Shown here piece by piece: positions 61,322 through 64,000 of a stretch of DNA of 64,000 nt. Under the pieces are notes generated by a model. It searched no databases and had not been told where the DNA came from. It was given only the letters and a program-made list of their open reading frames with translations. The position numbers and the translations under genes were made by a program. The stretch covers positions 1,187,445-1,251,444 of the forward strand of contig NC_092541.1 of NCBI RefSeq assembly GCF_037038585.1, read 5' to 3'. How positions within the stretch are numbered: the first letter of the stretch is position 1; the number at the start of each line of letters is the position of its first letter. This stretch comes from Patagioenas fasciata (lineage: Eukaryota > Chordata > Aves > Columbiformes > Columbidae).

Positions 61322-63791
61322 TCACACCGGCCCGGCCCGGCCGCGCCGCAGGGCGCTGGGGTAGTATTTGAGGAACAGCTTCCTGGAGATGTCCAGCGTG
61401 TCCCCAGCCGGCACGGCCGGGTAGCGCTTCTTGTTGTAGACGAAGCCCCTCTCCACCTGGAAGACAGCCTGGTTGAACTGGTCCTGGTGGAAGGGGCTGC
61501 CCGAGTTGAGGCTCTCCACCAACGCGGAGACAAAGAGGCTCCAGCGCACGCCATAGTAGTCCAGCACCAGCCCCCCCAGCTGCTTGTTGGCATAGTCCAG
61601 GATGTTCCCGTTGGGTCCCCAGAGCGTCACCTGGTTCCGCGCGTTCAGCTCGTACTGCTCGGCCTCCTGGTCGCTGGTGGCCACGGCGCGGGCGCTCTCC
61701 AGCCAGCGGCCCAGCAAGAAGAGGCTGTGGCTGGACAGGAGGTTGTCCAGCTCCGGCAGCAGGTCGTACACCAGCACGCCGCCGGCCGTCAGCAGCTCCG
61801 GCAGCGCGTGGCTCTGGAAAGCCCGGCGGATGCTCACGTAGTAGTCGCTCACCAGCTGCTGGGCCGCCTGCCGGGTGACGTCCACCAGGTCGTAGCGGAA
61901 GGTGGGGCTGGCGCCCAGCTCCGCGCCGGCGCTCAGCAGCAGGCGCCAAGCCTCGTAGACGTCGCTGGCGTTGTACCACAGCCCCGTGTCCATGCGCAGG
62001 GAGGGCCGGCGCACCAGCGGGCTGCGGTTGTGGTTCACGCAGACCCCGGTGCAGTTGTAGACGCTGCGGAGGAGCAGCCGCCAAGCGGCGGCCGCCGCGG
62101 CGTTCGGGACACCATAGCGGCGCTCGGCGTAGCAGGTCACCCAGCTGGGGAGGTCGAGGGGCTCCTGGCGCCAGCCCAGCTCGTTCATCAGCTCATACAC
62201 CATGTCGTTCTGCTCGATGCCCTCGGGCACCAACCCGGTGCCAACCATAGTGGAGTTGGGGAAGCGGCGAGCGGTGAAGGGGCCGCGGTTGATGGCCTCC
62301 ACGGTGCCAAAGAGGCCGTGGTTGCCCCCAAAGTTGTGCAGCATGCACCAGATGAAGGGCTGCCCGTAGAAGGACTCTGTCCACTGGTAGACGGGCTTGG
62401 ACTCGGCAAAGAGGTCGAGAACGATCATCCTGCCGAGGGGGACGCCGTGCAGCAGGGCTCGCACCTGCGCCGGCTGCCAGAAATCCGGCTGGTGCTGGAA
62501 GAGCCAGCCCTGCATCAGCCACAGCGCCTTGGGGTCGGCTGGGGACAGAGGTGCATGGGGTGAGGGTCCCCTCTGGGCAGGCAGGTGTCCCACAAGGCCC
62601 TGGAGACACCAACCTCCCCTCTTAGAGGGGGTTTTGAGGGTCTGGGACCAGCTGCTGCCCCCCCCGGCCCGCACCGTGCGCTGACCCACCTCCCGTCATC
62701 GACCTGAAAACAGCGTTGCTGACCCGGGAGAGATAGGCAGGGTCGGAGGAGAGCGGAGTCATCTCGTTGAAGGTGTCGGCGCTGTAGACGTGGTCTGTGC
62801 CAAACTCCTTGATCACCTCCTTCAGGAAGAGGGTCCCGATCACCTGGAACATGGGGTCCTCCGGGTCCAGCAGGTACGTACACGAGTAGGTGCAGTTGAA
62901 GCGGCTCCAGCCCCCGAGGCGAGTGGCGTTCACACGTGGGAAGACCCTGCGGGACGGCAGAGACGGGGATCAGGAGCAGGACAGCGCTGTCACACCCCTG
63001 CGGGGACAGAGCAGCATCCCGGGGAAGCTGCTGTGGGCACAGGAGGGCCAGGAGGGCTGAGACCCCGGGGAGAAGCTGCAGCCAGGGCTGATCCACCCGT
63101 GGGGTCCGTGAGCACGTGGGGCTGCACCTACCGAAGAACCCCCTGGGGCACGTGGCCCGCGAAGGCCGGCAGCACCGTGATCATCCCCAGCGAGCGCATC
63201 CTCTCCACGATCCGGTACTGGGGGAGACAAGGAGGGAGCGAGCTGGGGGAGAGGATCCCCCACCTCCCCGCAAGGGGCTCATGGGCACCGCCGGAGCCTG
63301 GGGAATGGAACGGCAGCCCCCAAGCTTCCATGAGCACTTTGTCCTGGAGGAGCAGCGCAGGGGCTTGCACAGCTCTGTCCCAAGTGGGTGGGGAGCCCCA
63401 GTGCCCCCGGTACCTGTAGGTAGAGCTGTTTGAGGTGCCAGGCTGGCGGCAGCGGCCCTGCCCAGCCGTGGAGGTTCCCCATGCGGTTCCAGGCCAGGAA
63501 CGCCGGCCCCGTGAAGTACGTGTCGATCTCCGACTGGTTCAGCCCCAGGGACCGGTACACCTGTGTGGGGCGGCGGAGGCTCAGCCAGCCCCATGGCCAC
63601 CACCCCGCTGCCCTGCCCGCTCCCACGGACCCCGATACTCAACCCGCTGCCAGGCCGCCTCCTGCCCCGCGAAAGCCGGTGCCAGGTTGATGCCACTCAG
63701 CGCCATCCAGTCGATCTCCCGCTCCCAGCGCGCCCAGTCCCACCAGACGTAGGAGTAGCTCTGGGTGCAGGCGTTCTGGTAGTAGCGGTAC
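61322..63791 (-). CDS. NAGLU: NAGLU, lysosomal alpha-N-acetylglucosaminidase, partial (5' exon(s) beyond right edge)
   Basis: Removes terminal alpha-GlcNAc from heparan sulfate in lysosomes; its loss causes Sanfilippo syndrome type B. Exons in transcript order: 63644-63791, 63414-63560, 63132-63217, 62690-62946, 61322-62538; phases join correctly. Seen from [13 protein letters not shown] (GH89 family start of the catalytic region) to the stop. Expected catalytic glutamates are present in ADTFNEM and [13 protein letters not shown]; also conserved are [35 protein letters not shown] and [15 protein letters not shown]. Several N-glycosylation sequons (YNCT, YNAS). The exon ending at 63644 uses the weaker donor GTTGAG. 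The signal peptide and N-terminal domain are not in the window: 63792-64000 looks like intron. Confidence 0.95.
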
Positions 63792-64000
63792 CTGGTGGGG
63801 AGCGGGCGGGAGGCTGCGGGCTGGACCCCCCCGGTTCCCAGCCCCATTCCCATCCCCATTCCCGGCCCGTTCCCGACCCCGTTCCTATTACATAAGGCGC
63901 CTTGTCCTGGGCTAACGAGGCGTGAGCAGTGCCCGGCCCCGCGCCCGGAGCTCAGCCCGCACCCCGGGACGGGGCGGCCCCGGCGGGCCCCCCGCGGCCC
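63792..64000 (-). other. NAGLU intron, right edge
   Basis: No exon recognised. It holds a run of CCATTCCC/CCGTTCC-like repeats at about 63837-63885. Confidence 0.6.

Noticed and set aside
60026-62563. 845-codon plus-strand open frame opposite HSD17B1 and NAGLU
   Set aside because: Antisense shadow of GC-rich coding exons. It crosses intergenic DNA and has no recognisable domain.
63792-64000. First exon of NAGLU
   Set aside because: No signal peptide or N-terminal NAGLU sequence on the minus strand here, and no donor that would fit the phase of the exon starting at 63791.

Overview
The window is vertebrate nuclear DNA, almost certainly from a bird. It is GC-rich and gene-dense, with short introns, like an avian microchromosome. 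The only dispersed repeats I recognise are about 15 truncated CR1 LINE pieces, several carrying the ATTCTATG-type 3' tail typical of avian CR1. All real genes are split into exons. The species cannot be named from sequence alone.

Eleven protein genes follow the order of human 17q21. From left to right: the 3' half of EZH1 (+), CNTNAP1 (-), CCR10 (+), PLEKHH3 (+), TUBG1 (-), RETREG3/FAM134C (+), PSMC3IP/HOP2 (+), MLX (-), COASY (-), HSD17B1 (-), and NAGLU (-, first exon(s) beyond the right edge). I rebuilt exons by hand from homology remembered for the human proteins, from GT-AG (once GC-AG) sites and from phase continuity. Every complete model sums to a whole number of codons: CNTNAP1 1304 aa, CCR10 362, PLEKHH3 784, TUBG1 451, RETREG3 441, PSMC3IP 219, MLX 275, COASY 529, HSD17B1 295.

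Layout. 1-5820: EZH1 exons for the pre-SET/CXC and SET regions plus a long 3' UTR. 6055-14394: CNTNAP1, 24 exons. 14400-17640: intergenic. 17646-19050: single-exon CCR10. 20684-28520: PLEKHH3, 13 exons. 29300-37822: TUBG1, 11 exons, with several CR1 copies. 37823-38120: shared TUBG1/RETREG3 promoter. 38121-45120: RETREG3. 46530-49145: PSMC3IP, meeting MLX (49145-53643) tail to tail. 53960-58261: COASY. 58625-60283: HSD17B1. 60640-64000: NAGLU.

The genes do not form one pathway. They include chromatin silencing (EZH1), paranodal axon-glia adhesion (CNTNAP1), chemokine sensing (CCR10), microtubule nucleation (TUBG1), ER-phagy (RETREG3), meiotic recombination (PSMC3IP), glucose-responsive transcription (MLX), CoA synthesis (COASY), oestrogen synthesis (HSD17B1) and lysosomal heparan sulfate breakdown (NAGLU). 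I found no wholly new system. The most interesting points are details: CR1 pieces touching splice acceptors, inverted CR1 pairs around EZH1 and TUBG1 exons, a candidate RETREG3 cassette exon, a 31-residue MLX tail, a possible long MLX N-terminus, and a 10-bp CpG-rich tandem array.
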